A DNA stretch of 64,000 nucleotides from Epiperipatus broadwayi. Lineage: Eukaryota; Onychophora; Udeonychophora; Euonychophora; Peripatidae. Positions within the stretch are counted from its first letter, which is position 1; each line of letters opens with the position of its first letter. A model generated the notes under the pieces. The model was not told where the DNA came from. It made no database searches and saw only the letters and a list, made by a program, of their open reading frames with translations. Shown piece after piece: positions 48,321-61,434 of this stretch. The DNA is taken from contig JAQFVV010012544.1 of assembly GCA_028023455.1 (NCBI GenBank), forward strand, positions 310,001 to 374,000, in the 5' to 3' direction. The position numbers were made by a program, and so were the translations under genes.

Positions 48321-49669
48321 TATATACATAAACTAAATACTACCTAATGCTATATTACTAATTATAAATAAAATAGAAATTCATATAACATTACAATACT
48401 AGGCAAAAATACTAAAATTCTTCCAAAACTATGGCTTCATCTATTAACAAATAGACTTTTTCAAATTAAATTTTGTTTTGTTTGTGAATATATGTTAAAT
48501 GATTTTTGTTGAAGTTGACTTGAAAAAAAAACTATTTATTTATAGATAAAATACATATATGGTTGTGAAAGAATTTTAGTAATTTTTTTTGCTATTTTTG
48601 TAATGTTAAATGAATTTCTATTTTATATATTGTAGTGGGATTACCAAGGTAATTCTCAAGCCCTAAACATTGAGGGTCATTTATAATGGGATAATCCCTT
48701 ATACCACTAGCCCCAATTGGACTTCTCAATATATTACTATAATGTTTAGCCCAGAAAACAATATTTCCTGTTCCATTGCAGGATATATATTTGTATAAGG
48801 TCTGAAGTTACTAGAAAATTTAATTGTTTTGAGTGATGGCAATAGCACCCAGATTTAAACTACTCTTTTATGGATGATATATGGTTAACTCAACATACTC
48901 CAGGAAGCAACAAGAATTAGGTAAGATATTGTACAACTAACACTATTGAATGGAATACATAAGTAATAAAAAGTACACAGAAACATATAATTAACAAAGT
49001 GGCTTATTTTTTCATAACAATATGTGATATGTGTCAATATCGTATAACAAAAAAAAAAACAATAACATAATATATATATATAAAATAATATATCTTTTAA
49101 TAAAGCATTTGATATTCAACTGTAATGATTAATACATTAAAGTTTAATGACATTGAGATTTAATTTTATTTGCTCCAAATGCATGCACATATGTTTATAT
49201 AAAATACAAATGATAAGCTAAAAATTAAATGAAAGCAATTTTTATGTGAGTTTTTCTTTTGTTTTCTTTACTTGTTGATGATTTGTTTATCCATTTATGT
49301 ATTTTAGTTCTTAATCCATGTTTCTTGTTTTAGAAAAATAGATTTATTATGGCCCATTTGAAATATAAATTCTTAATTGTTATAAATTTCCTGTTTATGA
49401 AATGGTTGTCCTTCATATTTCTTTTACTTTTGTGAATGCAATGTGTAAAGTAATATTTTGTTCCAATTATAAATTCATAATTTTGCAATTCTATAAATTT
49501 TTATTTATTTATTTAAATTATCTTTATTTTTTAAAATCCATTTTTCTAATTTGTTATAGCTAATTTCAGAAGAGAGAAAGCGAACCAGCCATTTGTACAA
49601 TGTGTATTTAAAGGTTACTTCTAGCCATTCTTACTTTTCAGACTGGATATCATGAAAACACCATTTTAC
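48321..49669. other. AT-rich spacer
   Basis: A less AT-rich patch at 48635-48730 contains paired strings (GGGATTACC and GGGATAATCCC) that may fold. Otherwise nothing was recognised. Confidence 0.4.
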
Positions 49670-49785
49670 GTATATTGGTGATTATTTATCTTTTCAGCAT
49701 ATATGTGTTTAGGTGTATCAGTGTTATTAGATAGAGTGGAGAGAGGTGGGTGGTGTGAAAGTCTGTGCTCATATACCCTATATTA
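49670..49785. repeat. Solitary copy of the 31-32 kb foldback unit
   Basis: It matches the right arm near 31962-32080 in the same orientation (TATTGGTGATTATTTATCTTTT, then GAAAGTCTGTGCTCATATACCCTATA). Only one arm is present, so the unit can exist outside the palindrome. Confidence 0.85.
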
Positions 49786-50690
49786 AAGATAATTGTGCTA
49801 GTTGACAGGTGTCATAAATTGCCTCAGCCTTTTATTGGATTGAACCATATTTCTAAATTATTCATATCCATCACATATATTTAAAGAAATGTGATGTACT
49901 TTTTAATATCCCTTTTTTGAAAGCAAGAAAACAACTTTTCAACAGTGAGGAACACATGATAACTCATGACTAGATTTCTAGATGTATAATTGGCTATTTA
50001 ACTGATTAACTGACCTCTGGCTATATAACTCACAAAGTGACCTCTGAATTGACCATGATTTTAAATTTTTAGCCATATTTATTTATAAGATAATGCTTTA
50101 CAAAAAACACAATTATTGCAATTCAATCCTACCTTTGTGGCAAATAGCATACTAAATTAATCATATAACTCTGACTATGTGTTTTTAAATGCACCAAGCT
50201 ACTTATTTATATAGCCCAATGCTACAGGCATTTTTGAATGCATAGCTGGTAGTAATGCTAATTAAAGAAATATTAATTTAAGATTTTATTTTTTTCTCTC
50301 TTTACATATTCATATAAATCAGTAAATAAACCTTAAAAACAGGATACTTCTAGCATTACAATTAAATTGCTATTTTTTATACAAACTACAGTACTAATTT
50401 GCAATATATATAACAAAGAACAAATATTGCTAAAATATTTTATTATTATTTTTATTTATTTATTTTTATGATAAATTAAGTTTTCATATAATGACTTCAT
50501 ATTATTTTAAAAAGATAGACTAGCAATCCATGAAGATAATTTATTATAAAAAAAACTACATAATTTTTTTATTGAAAATCACTGTTTCTTTTTATCTTTC
50601 AAATTTTAATAGCATGTTGTTTTGTTAAAGATATATTTTGGAATTTATAATTTTTTTAATATTGTATCATATGTTTATAAGATTAACAAT
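49786..50690. other. AT-rich spacer
   Basis: Nothing was recognised here. Confidence 0.35.
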
Positions 50691-50930
50691 TCTGATAAAA
50701 CCAATTTTTCAAAGTGTCTGAATCTACTCTAGCACCTCTCTGAGGATTGCCAGAGCATGAAACCATGGTCAGAGGTTTGGGGATGGTCCTGAAATATTTT
50801 AAATGCTTTATCTAGCTAAGCATTTATCACAAAGCTGGTTGAGGAATTGGCAATCCTCATTGTTTATAACTTACAAGCTTAAGAGAATAGGGTCATGTGA
50901 TCTATGACTCTTATTTTGACTATTTTTAAA
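50691..50930. repeat. Dispersed hairpin-bearing repeat, copy 1
   Basis: The arms TGAGGATTGCC (50742-50752) and GGCAATCCTCA (50848-50858) can pair. The tail TTTATAACTTACAAGCTTAAGAGA…TAGGGTCATGTGATCTATGACTCTTATTTTGACTAT (about 50862-50933) is almost identical to the tail of the copy at 61435-61607. The tail identity exceeds that of the hairpin part. Confidence 0.8.
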
Positions 50931-51958
50931 ATGGTTTGAAAACAATGTTAATCTTGAGTATAGCTTTCCCATATTTTATTGTTGCTGCAATTGGACTGAA
51001 ATTTTGTTTAATACTAAAAGCTTTCATTGAAAATTGAATTTTTCCATTTTAAATTTTAGTGATTTTCACAATTTAAAATTTGTTAATAAGTTAAGATTTT
51101 AGTTATAATAATTGTACATAAGTGTTATTAACAATCAAGTATTTTAAGGAAATATTTTCAATAAACATACACTTTTGTGCCTACTCAATATATATTATTT
51201 TTACACTGACATAGTAAAAAAAGTACTATGTGTGTTTTCTGTTCTATTTCTCTTTTGTAAAAATAATAAATATTTGCTTTTGTTTAAATATATTTTTGAT
51301 TTTTGGGAGAATGTAACCTTCTAAAACTTTATGTAATGTGAAACAGAAAATTTTTTCATAAATAATATTATTTTTTTAGCTTGGTATTTCAAAATATATT
51401 TCTGTTATTTAAACTGCTTTAACAAAACTTGTCTAAAACATATTTATTTAATGGGGAATTTTTTTCCATTAAATAATGTTTTAAGACTAAAAACATGTAA
51501 ATAATACTCTATGTTGATAACATTATTGCTATTTTTTTTTTATTTTCAATTACTTTATTTTTAAGATTAACTTTATTTTTTCAAAATATATTTTAAATAA
51601 AATTAAGGTTTTTTATTAAAAACTATAAGTGAAGAAAAATAGAAAATAAAATAGAAGAATTATAAATATCAAGAATAAGTTCCAAAATAAAGCAATTAGT
51701 GATGCAATTTTAATAGAATTCTGCATACTATAAAACAAAATAAACTCTTTTGTGCACATTTGAATTTTTTAAGAAAATTCAGGAGACTAGAGCAACAATG
51801 TATGACAGGTTAAACCAATACAAACACTTGTACAACTAAACCAAATCTGACCCTAATTATAATTCAGATTTTTCAGAGATGAGATAAATACTGATTATAC
51901 GCTTTGTTCCAACAAATTTGAAGAGAAGGAAAAGATGCTGATCAAAATTACAACATTT
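50931..51958. other. AT-rich spacer
   Basis: Nothing was recognised here. Confidence 0.35.
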
Positions 51959-52063
51959 GTCAAGCGTTAGTGGTCAAGTGGTCAGCACAGCTGCCTTACA
52001 AAGAGTTGTCCTGGATTCATGGCTTCACTTTCCAGCTGATGCTTTGACACATGAAAAAAAAAA
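51959..52063 (+). mobile_element. tRNA-derived SINE, copy 4 (diverged)
   Basis: GTCAAGCGTTAGTGGTCAAGTGGTCAGCACAGC replaces the usual box A area, and box B is diverged (GGATTCATGGC). The tail GATGCTTTGACACATGAAAA and a ten-base A run are clear. A weak flanking repeat (ACAACATT / AGAACATT) may be the remains of a target duplication. The open frame over it (51957-52157) is not a gene. Confidence 0.7.
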
Positions 52064-53050
52064 TAGAACATTCAGGAATATTAATTTTACAATATTATTT
52101 ATAATTAAAAGTTGGTTATTATCATTTTTTATCAAATATATTTTGAAAATGACATGAAAATATTGAAAGGACTGCCAACTGAATATTAAAATCTAAAAGT
52201 GAAAAATAGCGATTTTTTTAGTAAAGGAAATTTTTATATTTCTGTGCAGTTATAATTAATTATTTTTATAGATCACTAACTTCTTAGTTTATAATATATA
52301 TAAATGTGGAAGTGCTTTTATATGTGTTACAGACAAAAATGCATATATCACTTTTTCATGCACAAAAGTAGGTAATAGATTAATTGATGATAATTATATT
52401 CCAGACTGAAATTTAAAAATAAATCTAAGATCAATTGATCATCAACAAGATAATGGGACTCTTTGTCATAGTACTTAAAAATTTATATAATGACTTTGGA
52501 TTACTTTATTTTTTCAATCATTTGGAAATCATGTAGGAGGTGCCATGTTTTAGCAAAAAAATCGTTCAGTATTATTGTTTTTTATTCTTTCATACTCTAA
52601 TTTCTATAATCATAATATCAGATTCTCACACAATATGGCATATTGGTATTGGACAGTTTTTAAATATCTAATTTTATATATATGAATGTTTTCATGGGTT
52701 GCAGATATAAAAAACATGTTTTTTGTGTTAATCCATGTAAGATTGGAATTTTAAAACTAAAATCTTATATCTCCACCCGAAAAACATATATATATTAATG
52801 TTTTATTTATAACTTTTATAAAAATTTACAATCTTGCATATTTATATACTTGACAAATATATGGCCCAAGATGGAAATACAAAGCAATTCATAAGAACAA
52901 TAATGATACTGATTTGAATTAGGAAACAATTAATATATGTTTAATAATGAATAATAAAATGAGAAAAATATTACTATAAATATTTCATTATGCTCTCTCT
53001 TTTTATATATGTATATAATAACGTTTCCATATTCTAACGTTCCAAATATT
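52064..53050. other. AT-rich spacer
   Basis: Nothing was recognised here. Confidence 0.35.
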
Positions 53051-53209
53051 TATGTAAAATAATACTCGTATAGAGTTAAAAATTGTACTATGTATACTTT
53101 TGATGTTTTCACATCATATATTCATGAATGTGATGCCGAAAGTATAATTGGTACAATAAATATTGTTAAAATTTTATATTTAATCTCTGTGTGAGTATTA
53201 TTTTACATA
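53051..53209. repeat. Short inverted-repeat element
   Basis: The ends TATGTAAAATAATACTC (53051) and its inverse (53193-53209) bracket about 125 nt that continue to pair loosely (GTATACTTTTGATG with CCGAAAGTATAATTGGTAC). It is probably a small MITE. Confidence 0.7.
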
Positions 53210-54639
53210 CATTGCCAGGTGACCTAATAACTAGCAGTTGTGTATATAACTTGTTTGCTTCTTCTTAAAATGAAAATATTAAAACTTTTATAACCTGGAT
53301 TTTGAGATGTAAGAGCTTCTAAATATCTTACCAATCTGTCCTATAAAAGGTATAATATTTAAAATATTTCAATACAATAGTTTATAAAAAATTATAATTA
53401 CTTTCTAATTTCGATGTTAGATATTATAAAATTCAAAAAGAATACTTTTAAATATTTTTACACATTAACATATGCTATAAACCGTTTTTTCCCCCCCATA
53501 TTAAAATATTTTTACTAATTTACTATTGCATCATTTTATTGCACTTATAATGACTTATTATCACCTTGTTTATTCTTATTTAATTTATAATTACAAGTTT
53601 AATCTTTCTAGATAATGATTAATTATTACTTATGCACTGTAATTTGCTACAAATGCAGTATATTATAGTCAATTAGTTTTCCATTATAATAGATTTCTTC
53701 CAATTTCAGGATTAACTTATTATGTTATATATTGTAATCAATAAAGCAAGTCATATATAACGTGATATTGTTTTTATAAGCTTGTATTTACAAAAATGTA
53801 ATACAGAGAGCATACGAATAGCTCAAAAAAGCTCTTAATTGATAAGTGTGGTAAGAGAAAATATTTAAAATCTCTATCTGGAACATTCTTATCCCCAGAC
53901 CAATTGTTTTTGAGCTTATGGCTCACTTCAATGAGGAGCTAGAATATTCAGACACTAGATCTAAAATATCAACTCAAAACCCAGGACTTATTTCATATGT
54001 CAAGTATCCTCTCATGGATATATGCTGAGCTTTTAACTAGGGTATTCCAGTTTTATATTTACTTTCTTTTAAAATTACATTGTAGATTATCAATCTCAAA
54101 TCAAATCACATTATTTCCCTTCTTTTATATATTTATCCTAATGATGATTCATTTGTAGATATTTTTTCTTTTAGTTATTAAAAAAGTAAAATAACAATCA
54201 TTGCTTTCCAAACTGATCTGATATTTTTCCTGATCAAAATAACTTATAGTTTCTTCATGACTTTTATTACTATCTGCTTTTAATATAGCAGTGCAGAGAG
54301 TTCTAACTAGATAAACAAATAATTAACTAGTTTCTTATACTCTTTATATCTCACTCATCTGCTATAGCACAATTAACTAATCTCTACTCATAAATTTATA
54401 ACTTGTTTGCCAAATTCTATGACCTCTAATTATTAATGCTCATATGTCTTGATGTGTTTTTTATTTGATTTTATTGTGCATTAATAAGTTTCTTTAAATT
54501 ATTGTTGTACAGAATTCAGTTACTCTTGTTTTTAAATTTAAAAAAGATTATTTTATAACTTATTATTATATATTTTGATATCTGCATGTTTCAAATTTTA
54601 TAATACTATAAAATACTAAAAATTATAATTGCTTGTTAT
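53210..54639. other. AT-rich spacer
   Basis: Nothing was recognised. The block at 53870-54050 is slightly less AT-rich. Confidence 0.35.
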
Positions 54640-55250
54640 GGTTTTAATAAATTAAGATAAATGCTAAAAAAACAGAAGTAATGTTCAATTAATTTTATCA
54701 AAAGAGAAAAAAAAGAAGATTGATAATTATGAATTAAAAGACATTAATAATTATAAATAATTTGGTCAGATTATGGAAATATATGAAAATAAAATAAATG
54801 AAATGAATCATAGAATTAAACTAGGATGAACTGTTTTTGATACAAAAAAACTTAATGTTAAATGAAATATGCCTACATTTTGAAAATTAAGATATTTAAA
54901 AGATTAGTAAATGTGTTTTATTGGTTCTTATATAGGTATATAAAATTTTGATACTGATAAGAGCAATAAACAGATTCCAGATCAAAAGTGTAATATTTGG
55001 ATGAGAGACCAAACAGATATCATTGATCTCATTAAAAAAAATCCATAATCTTATGTGGAGTTGATCTGGGCATATTGATAAAAGACATGATAATAGGTAG
55101 ACAGTTCTGCACTGAAATTGGATTGTGAGATGGCTGTATGAAATAAGGAAGTTTATTTACGTGAAGTGGATAAGAGAAGTGATGGATTAGAGAAATTAGA
55201 TTAAACTTGGAAACATCCTATCTTACAGTAGATTAATAATGATTAAAAAG
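54640..55250 (+). pseudogene. Old RTE LINE 3' fragment on the plus strand
   Basis: Codons in shifting frames follow the RTE C-terminal region: KINAKKTEVMFN (about 54657), KIDNYELKDINNYK (about 54715), EMNHRIKLG (about 54800), CNIWMRDQTDIIDLIKK (about 54990-55040) and, at the end, WKHPILQ. The 3' end lies near 55245. It is 5'-truncated inside the thumb region and has many stops. It is the only 3' fragment in the window that points to the plus strand. Confidence 0.85.
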
Positions 55251-57345
55251 ATTATAATGACCATTGATAAAACCAAACTATATTTTTATTGTATATGTAC
55301 ACAGAGAATGACATCTCCCCTTCCTTTATACTCAGCTTATGAAATGGCTAATTTAACACTCTTTTTATTCACACACACAATTATAAAACAATATTTTGTT
55401 CCTAGTCTCATGCTCTCACATATACATTTATCATATTGGTTACAATAATATACTATAAGTTTATAATACTTTTTATCATATATATATATTGTGATGATTT
55501 TACATGTATTGTATGAATAATTATAAAAAATAAATTGAGAGAGCACGTATGCATAAATATGTATCTATGTATGTTTGCTTATTCATATTCATTCAAAAAA
55601 ATAAAAATAATACATCTTACTGCATTATATATTTTTTTAAAAATTAAAAGAACCATAAAATGTTAGAAATGAACAGTGGAAAATCATATTTTGATCCAGT
55701 TTCATCATAAATAAACCTGCTAAGGATAATATCCATTTTTCTTCAACAATTTTTTTCCTCAATGGAAATGTAATAGCAATCTCTTAATTTATATTTAAAA
55801 ATTATAGAAGTTGGTAAACATGAGTTCTATTTGGTTTTCACAAATTAAATTTATACGTTTCTATCAAATTTATAACTTACAAATAAAACTGAGTCAATTT
55901 ATGTTTTACAAAGATAAAGCAATGCATTTTTTTCAACTAAATAAACTTGTTTTTAGAAAAGTTATGTTATAAAAGAACAGGGTCAGAATATAATTTTGAC
56001 TTTGATATTTGTTGCCTACCTGTGGTCATCATTTAACAGGAATGTCTTTTGCTGCTACTATGAAGTACAAGGAATCTTTATCATCAGTGTGACATATAAG
56101 GATGTGTTGCAAAGAAACCATCAAAGAAGTTTATTCTGGTGCATGAAATCTTCATCCATATGGATATATTACTTTTGGTGTGGAATTAAATCCAATGCTG
56201 CGCCAACCAAATTTAAGACAAATTCTACCTGCAAATGTAAAACCCAATAATGACTAATATTTGAAAACCATCAATGGAAAAGATTTTACTAGTGAACTAG
56301 CAAAAAGGTCTCTTTTTATCTTGTTTATGGGGAAATGCACTTCTCCATTTATAGAGTAGCAATTTCTTCTTAGCCATATCTTGGACTTAAGGTAACTAGT
56401 TTATTTACCTTATGAATGATTTAATAAAATTAAAATCCTAATTATCACAAGTCAGTAATATTTAGAGATATTTGTCGTTTTACTTCTTTTATCTTTCAGT
56501 TCAAATACTGTTAATACTTATAGTTCATAAAATTTAATTGTTTAGTATATTTGATATATTGTGGTATATCCTTTTGAATATTTTTTGAAGGTTCTGGATA
56601 TCATGCTATTTTAAAATTTAGTTGTGGATAATGGTCTTTATCTTTAAATATTCAAAATGCTAAAAAAAATCAGTTTGGTTCTTTTTTTCCCTCCTAAAGA
56701 GTTGACTTTAATTATCAAAATTTAGTCAGTTAAATCAATCTTTCTCGGAAAAAAAAAGGTTTTAATAAAAACGTAAGAAGAAACTACTTTATAAATAGTT
56801 TATATTTAATTTAACAAAAGTTTTCTCTGGAAAGTATTCCAAAAAAATCCTTTAAACAATTTATGTCAAAATGAAAGGAATTATCGGTATGCGTTCTAAC
56901 GTTGATGTGTGGGCATATAAATAGTTTAGTAAGATAATTTTGTTATGCATACAACTTTTAGACTGTTTACTATTTTTTTTTTTATACCACATAGACATCT
57001 GAAATTCAGAATTAGACTATATGTTGCATGCATTTTATATTGCTATCCTGTAGATATTTTAACTACTATTTTTAAATTATGTATGTGTCTATTTGTCTTA
57101 CAGTAATGTATATGTAATTCCCATTCAGTTTGGTTTTGTGTATAAACACTCACAGATGATTTTGATTTTATTCTGGATATAGAGACAGTTCTTCTCAGAA
57201 AAATATTTATCTGCATTTGAGATTTAAATTTATATGTAGTTTATCTGTATAATGATTTTAAATTTGTTTTGTAATGCCTTGTGAGAACACAAACTTAATA
57301 CAATCTTCTTCAAGAAATATAATAACTAATATGTCTTATGGTATT
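55251..57345. other. AT-rich spacer with short domain-less frames
   Basis: The frame 55996-56250 (+, 84 codons) is Cys- and Trp-rich and lies in a patch of more balanced composition. It has no family signature, and I do not see splice-site context good enough to call an exon. Confidence 0.4.
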
Positions 57346-57433
57346 GCCAAATATATATCATATAATACTAAATCACCCATGCACTTTACTACTGTTACAC
57401 AATGCTTTATTTACCACTCACTTTTACAGTTTA

Positions 57434-57467
57434 CAGTTTCGATTGCCCCAACAATGTCCTTCAGAAC
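57434..57467 (-). other. Conserved hairpin motif, copy e
   Basis: The minus strand reads CTGAAGG, AC, stem ATTG, loop TTGGGG, stem CAAT, C, GAAA. It is diverged in the first block. Confidence 0.35.
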
Positions 57468-57611
57468 TTTTATATCTCCTAACTTCAACTGCTAAATTCA
57501 AATTTTAAAAATTAAAAATAAATTGTTTTAATTTAAAATTTGAATTTAGCAGTTGAAGTTTTTTTAATTTTTAAAATTTGAATTTAGCAGTTGAAGTTAG
57601 GAGATATAAAA

Positions 57612-57646
57612 GTTCTGAAGAAGATTGCTGGAGCAATTGAAATTGT
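57612..57646 (+). other. Conserved hairpin motif, copy d
   Basis: The plus strand reads CTGAAGA, A, stem GATTGC, loop TGGA, stem GCAATT, GAAA. Compared with copy b, the C-G pair has become T-A with pairing kept. Confidence 0.45.
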
Positions 57647-57728
57647 AAACTGTAAAAGAGGGTGGTAAATAAGGCATAGTGTAACAGTAGTAAAGTGCAT
57701 GGATGATTTAATATAATCTTTTTATTAT

Positions 57729-58169
57729 TGCCTGTTCTTTTAAGTTTATAGAAAAATAAATGTGCTCTTATTAACTTAGCTAATACATATCCAACCAACT
57801 TAGATAAACCATAGAGTTATTTAGGGATAGTCTTCAGATATCATACTGAATTATTAATAAAAGATTGTGTGTTAATATTCAAAAGTTGCCTATTGTCAAA
57901 TGCTATATGCTAATGTAAAAAACTGCAACTTTACTTTATTAATTTAATTATATTATATTGAATTGTTAATAATTGTTTTGTTTACTATTAGATTAATTTT
58001 AGCATTTGTTTACTGTTGTCCACTTTGCTGGTTGATATTTATAAAAAAACCTCTATTTTCCATGGCCCAGAACCAATTTGAAGTATCTATTAGTAATGGT
58101 GTAGTTGTTTTGTCATTCATAATTAAGATCCTCACCAATAAACTCTAAAATGATGTACCTTAATAAAAC
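57729..58169. other. AT-rich spacer
   Basis: Nothing was recognised here. Confidence 0.35.
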
Positions 58170-59540
58170 ATGTGATGTGATGTGATATGGCTACTCCTTT
58201 ATTGAAGTCAGGAATCTCTCTGCCACTATGGCCAGAAAAACCTGTTAGCCACCTTATTTTTTTGTTCTCTTCTCACTCTAAGATTATCTCATATTATTCT
58301 CTATCCTGCTCCATATCATATTCACAACATCAACTTTGTACACTCCATGGCCTTTATATATAGATCTCCCTTATTTTTTCCAAACTCAGTATAAAGACCA
58401 AGAACCCATTTTCTGTATAGTCACTTAGATTATATTTATATTCCCACAACTTCATTATGTGTTCCCTTTCTGCTCATAAGCATCACTTACACTCAATATT
58501 CTGTTTATTTCTATATATATTTAGACCTTTTTACTCTTCATACTAGTTCTCAATCTTTTTTATTAATGGGACTATTCTTCTTACCCATTCATTGTCACTA
58601 TAACATGCAGCAATCCTTCTAAAACAGTCACCTCACCTTTTGTAGAAGTATACTGATATAAAGTTTTTCTTCAAATCTTCTGCTTACCATACTACCTTTT
58701 TCACTTACCTTATTGCCTGTCCTTTACTCATAACCCAATTAAATGGTATTTTGGCTATTCTCTTACTATACATAAATTGCAATCTACTGAACATTTTTAT
58801 TTTGCCTTTTCCATCTCTTATATAAAAACTTGACATACCCATTTCACCTTGAATTGTCTCCTTTGCTATCCACACATCTGCATCTAATACATGTCTTCCT
58901 ACTTCTCTTTGCCTTTTTAAAAGTAATCTAACATCTCTTTACTAACACATAATGCATCATTATCACAAATTAATCCTGATACTGCCATTCCTTTCCATAC
59001 AATTCTTGCTACATCGTATTTATTATATAAAAAGTTTGTTCATTTTTTTATCAATATCTTTCTTTTCTTTCCATCATTTATCAGTTTTTTTTTCTTATTT
59101 ATCCAAGCAATTCCTCGGATTACCTTAGATGATTTCCAAGTAGTTATACTTACTCACTACATTTAGATTTATAACCCCCAAGAAAAATTCTTTGTGTTCT
59201 CTTTCCCAGCATTTACCATCGTTACTTTTGATTTTCTTCACTAAATTTGATCCCCATCACTTTACCCACTCTTGTGTAATCTTCAGCACAACTTCTATAT
59301 CTTCCCAACATTCTGTGTGCAAGAAAATATCAGAAAATAAAAGTCCTGGTAAGGTATACAATCCCCTGCCATCTATTAATGGTATCTCTATCCCTCTTTT
59401 TAGTCTTTCTATCACCCTCTCCATTTCTCTCGAATATAACAAAACAAAAATAAACTGACATAGAACATTCTAGGCTACATATAAGTCTAGTGGCCCCTGA
59501 TGTTGATTGTTGATGTGTCAACTGTCCTTTATAATATGTT
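58170..59540 (-). pseudogene. Second LINE family, decayed reverse transcriptase
   Basis: The minus frame 59257-59442 reads EMERVIERLKRGIEIPLIDG and then LPGLLFSDIFLHTECWEDIEVVLKITQEWV, which fits an RT motif C region (F-x-D-D with one D lost) and the helix after it. A shifted frame upstream (59450-59520) resembles the RQG…LSP block, heavily decayed. Downstream, shifted frames give ARIVWKGMAVSGLICDNDALC (about 58940-59015), the thumb-like WKGMAV block seen in some LINEs, and an RRQFKVKWVCQVFI-like stretch. The low end carries (CACAT)n-like units (58170-58187), a plausible 3' tail. It is not the RTE family of the rest of the window; I cannot name the clade. Confidence 0.6.
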
Positions 59541-60835
59541 GCAATTACTGAATAAATTTGTTTTACTTAGATGAAAAAAAAAATTCAGGGATAAAAATGT
59601 TATGTGTATTTAATGATAGTAGGTAGTATATAATAAAACAAAACATTGCTATTAACTTTACAATTTTCAGTCTTCCAATATATAAATAAATAACTACTAA
59701 TTATATCCAATATCATTTATTGTAAATGCTAATGGAGATAGCAGTCATAAAATGTGAGTCTTCTTCAAATGGTCTTTATATGTTGGTATATTGAAAATTT
59801 TACAGCTGATTTCAGTTATTTGTTTATATATATACTTTATTCACAAGAGTAAGGACACCTGTAAAAATAAATGATTCCCATGACAATTTCATGCTGAATC
59901 AATGCTCTTTAGTTTATTCCTGTCATGACTTTTTATGTAACTATATACTGTATATATCTTTATATAATAGCTATAAAGAAAAATAATGAAAATAGAAAAT
60001 TACTATGCACACACAAACCAATTTCAATAATTTAAGTTTAGTAATAGAAACGTATTAATATAATATACCCAAAATTTACTTTTTGTAGAACAACATATAA
60101 AACATTTAATACTATTTTAATGCATTTCATAAATAAAACAGTAAATATTAATAAGTTACTGTAGAAAAATAATTTAAACAGACAAAACACTCCATACATT
60201 AGTGCCATACAATCGAATAATTTATTAGTAAATAACTTTTAATTCACTTATGTACTAAGAAAAATTTAAAAAATATAATTATTTTGATTAAAAATAACTT
60301 TTATTAAGTATTTATATGCTTATGCTGACAAAATAACATTAATGCTTCCATTTTCAAATAGTCAAAAATTCATCTCTGACATTTATATAGCAGCCAATCA
60401 TAGTTCTTATTGCAACAAAACAGTTTCAGCATGAGTATTGTTGCTGAGTTTTTGGCATGTTTAGGACTCGTAGAGAAAAATTTAAAAAAAGTTCAGTGCC
60501 ATTGAATGTGACTAGGGTAGGCCTTCTGAAGGTAAATTTCTCTAAGATTATTCACATTCCAAAAATTTTTTATTACCAGACATTTTTCTTTTGTGTGCAA
60601 AAACAATGGCTTTTAGTAGTCTCATATTCACCTTAAATATATTCAATTCCATAATCATCATATATTTTAATCATAGTTCAATATTACTAGTCACTGTAAG
60701 ATCTGATATTCTTCTATATCAGAATATTATGCCAAGCTTTGCAATTGAGAATGTAAATAATACCAGTACTTTGGAAAAAAAAATTCTTATGTTCACTGTA
60801 ATTTCTATGTATAAATAATTTGAATGCTTAACCAA
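59541..60835. other. AT-rich spacer
   Basis: The frame 60591-60818 has no domain. Nothing was recognised. Confidence 0.35.
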
Positions 60836-61035
60836 GAAAAGGTAAAACAATTATTATTATTATTATTTGCTAAGCATGCTTTTGACATTAAAAATAAGAA
60901 TTAAAATGCTCATCTTTTGCCATATAATATGGCATTGCTTTTTGCAACAAAAGATAAACACTATATTTCATATCAAAAACATCAAGACCATGCTCAGCAA
61001 ATTATAATAATAATAAAAATTGTATTACCTTTTCT
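60836..61035. repeat. Imperfect palindrome flanked by (ATT)n
   Basis: AAAAGGTAAAACAATTATTATT…TTTGCTAAGCATG (60836-60880) pairs with CATGCTCAGCAAAT…AATAATAATAAAAATTGTATTACCTTTT (about 60990-61033). The inside pairs around CATCTTTTGCCATATAATATGGC. The size of the paired region and loop suggests a small foldback repeat. Confidence 0.65.
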
Positions 61036-61430
61036 TCATTAAACATTCAAAATGTTTATATATATATTAGCACTAATAAATAATATCAGTATTCTTAGTT
61101 CTCAAAACTTGTTATTTTTTTTTATTAAAAAGCCATTTAAATAAATATAGTTTTATGTCATAAAATTGGGAACAAAAGTATTTTCTTAAGTCTGAAATGC
61201 AAGCTGTAAATGTAATCAGTTACCTAATGGCTTTATAATGATGTGACTATAAATCTTTTGTTAACATTTTCTCAACTAATTTTAAGTCTGTATTGTCTTA
61301 ATACATCTGCATTTAATATGCAGTAAATATCGCATTTTAAATAATAGTGAGATACTTAATACATCAGTATTTCTTTAAAAATGTAATTAAATAGTTTTAT
61401 TAATAATTCTATCTGTTACACTATTAAAAG
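61036..61430. other. AT-rich spacer
   Basis: Nothing was recognised here. Confidence 0.35.
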
Positions 61431-61434
61431 TATA

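Larger units (their letters stand above)
57350..57728. repeat. Palindromic repeat with hairpin motif copies at both arms
   Basis: The left arm (about 57350-57500) is the inverse of the right arm (about 57575-57728). Paired strings include CCATGCACTTTACTACTGTTACAC with its inverse and CTAACTTCAACTGCTAAATTC with its inverse. AAAATTTGAATTTAGCAGTT is present twice in direct order (57534 and 57574). Each arm carries the outward CTGAAG-stem-GAAA motif (57434-57467 minus and 57612-57646 plus), the same layout as in the 40-kb palindrome. Short frames on both strands are by-products. Confidence 0.85.

Noticed and set aside
55996-56250. Possible host exon (84 codons, Cys- and Trp-rich)
   Set aside because: No family signature or coherent splice context was seen, and no neighbouring coding block supports it.
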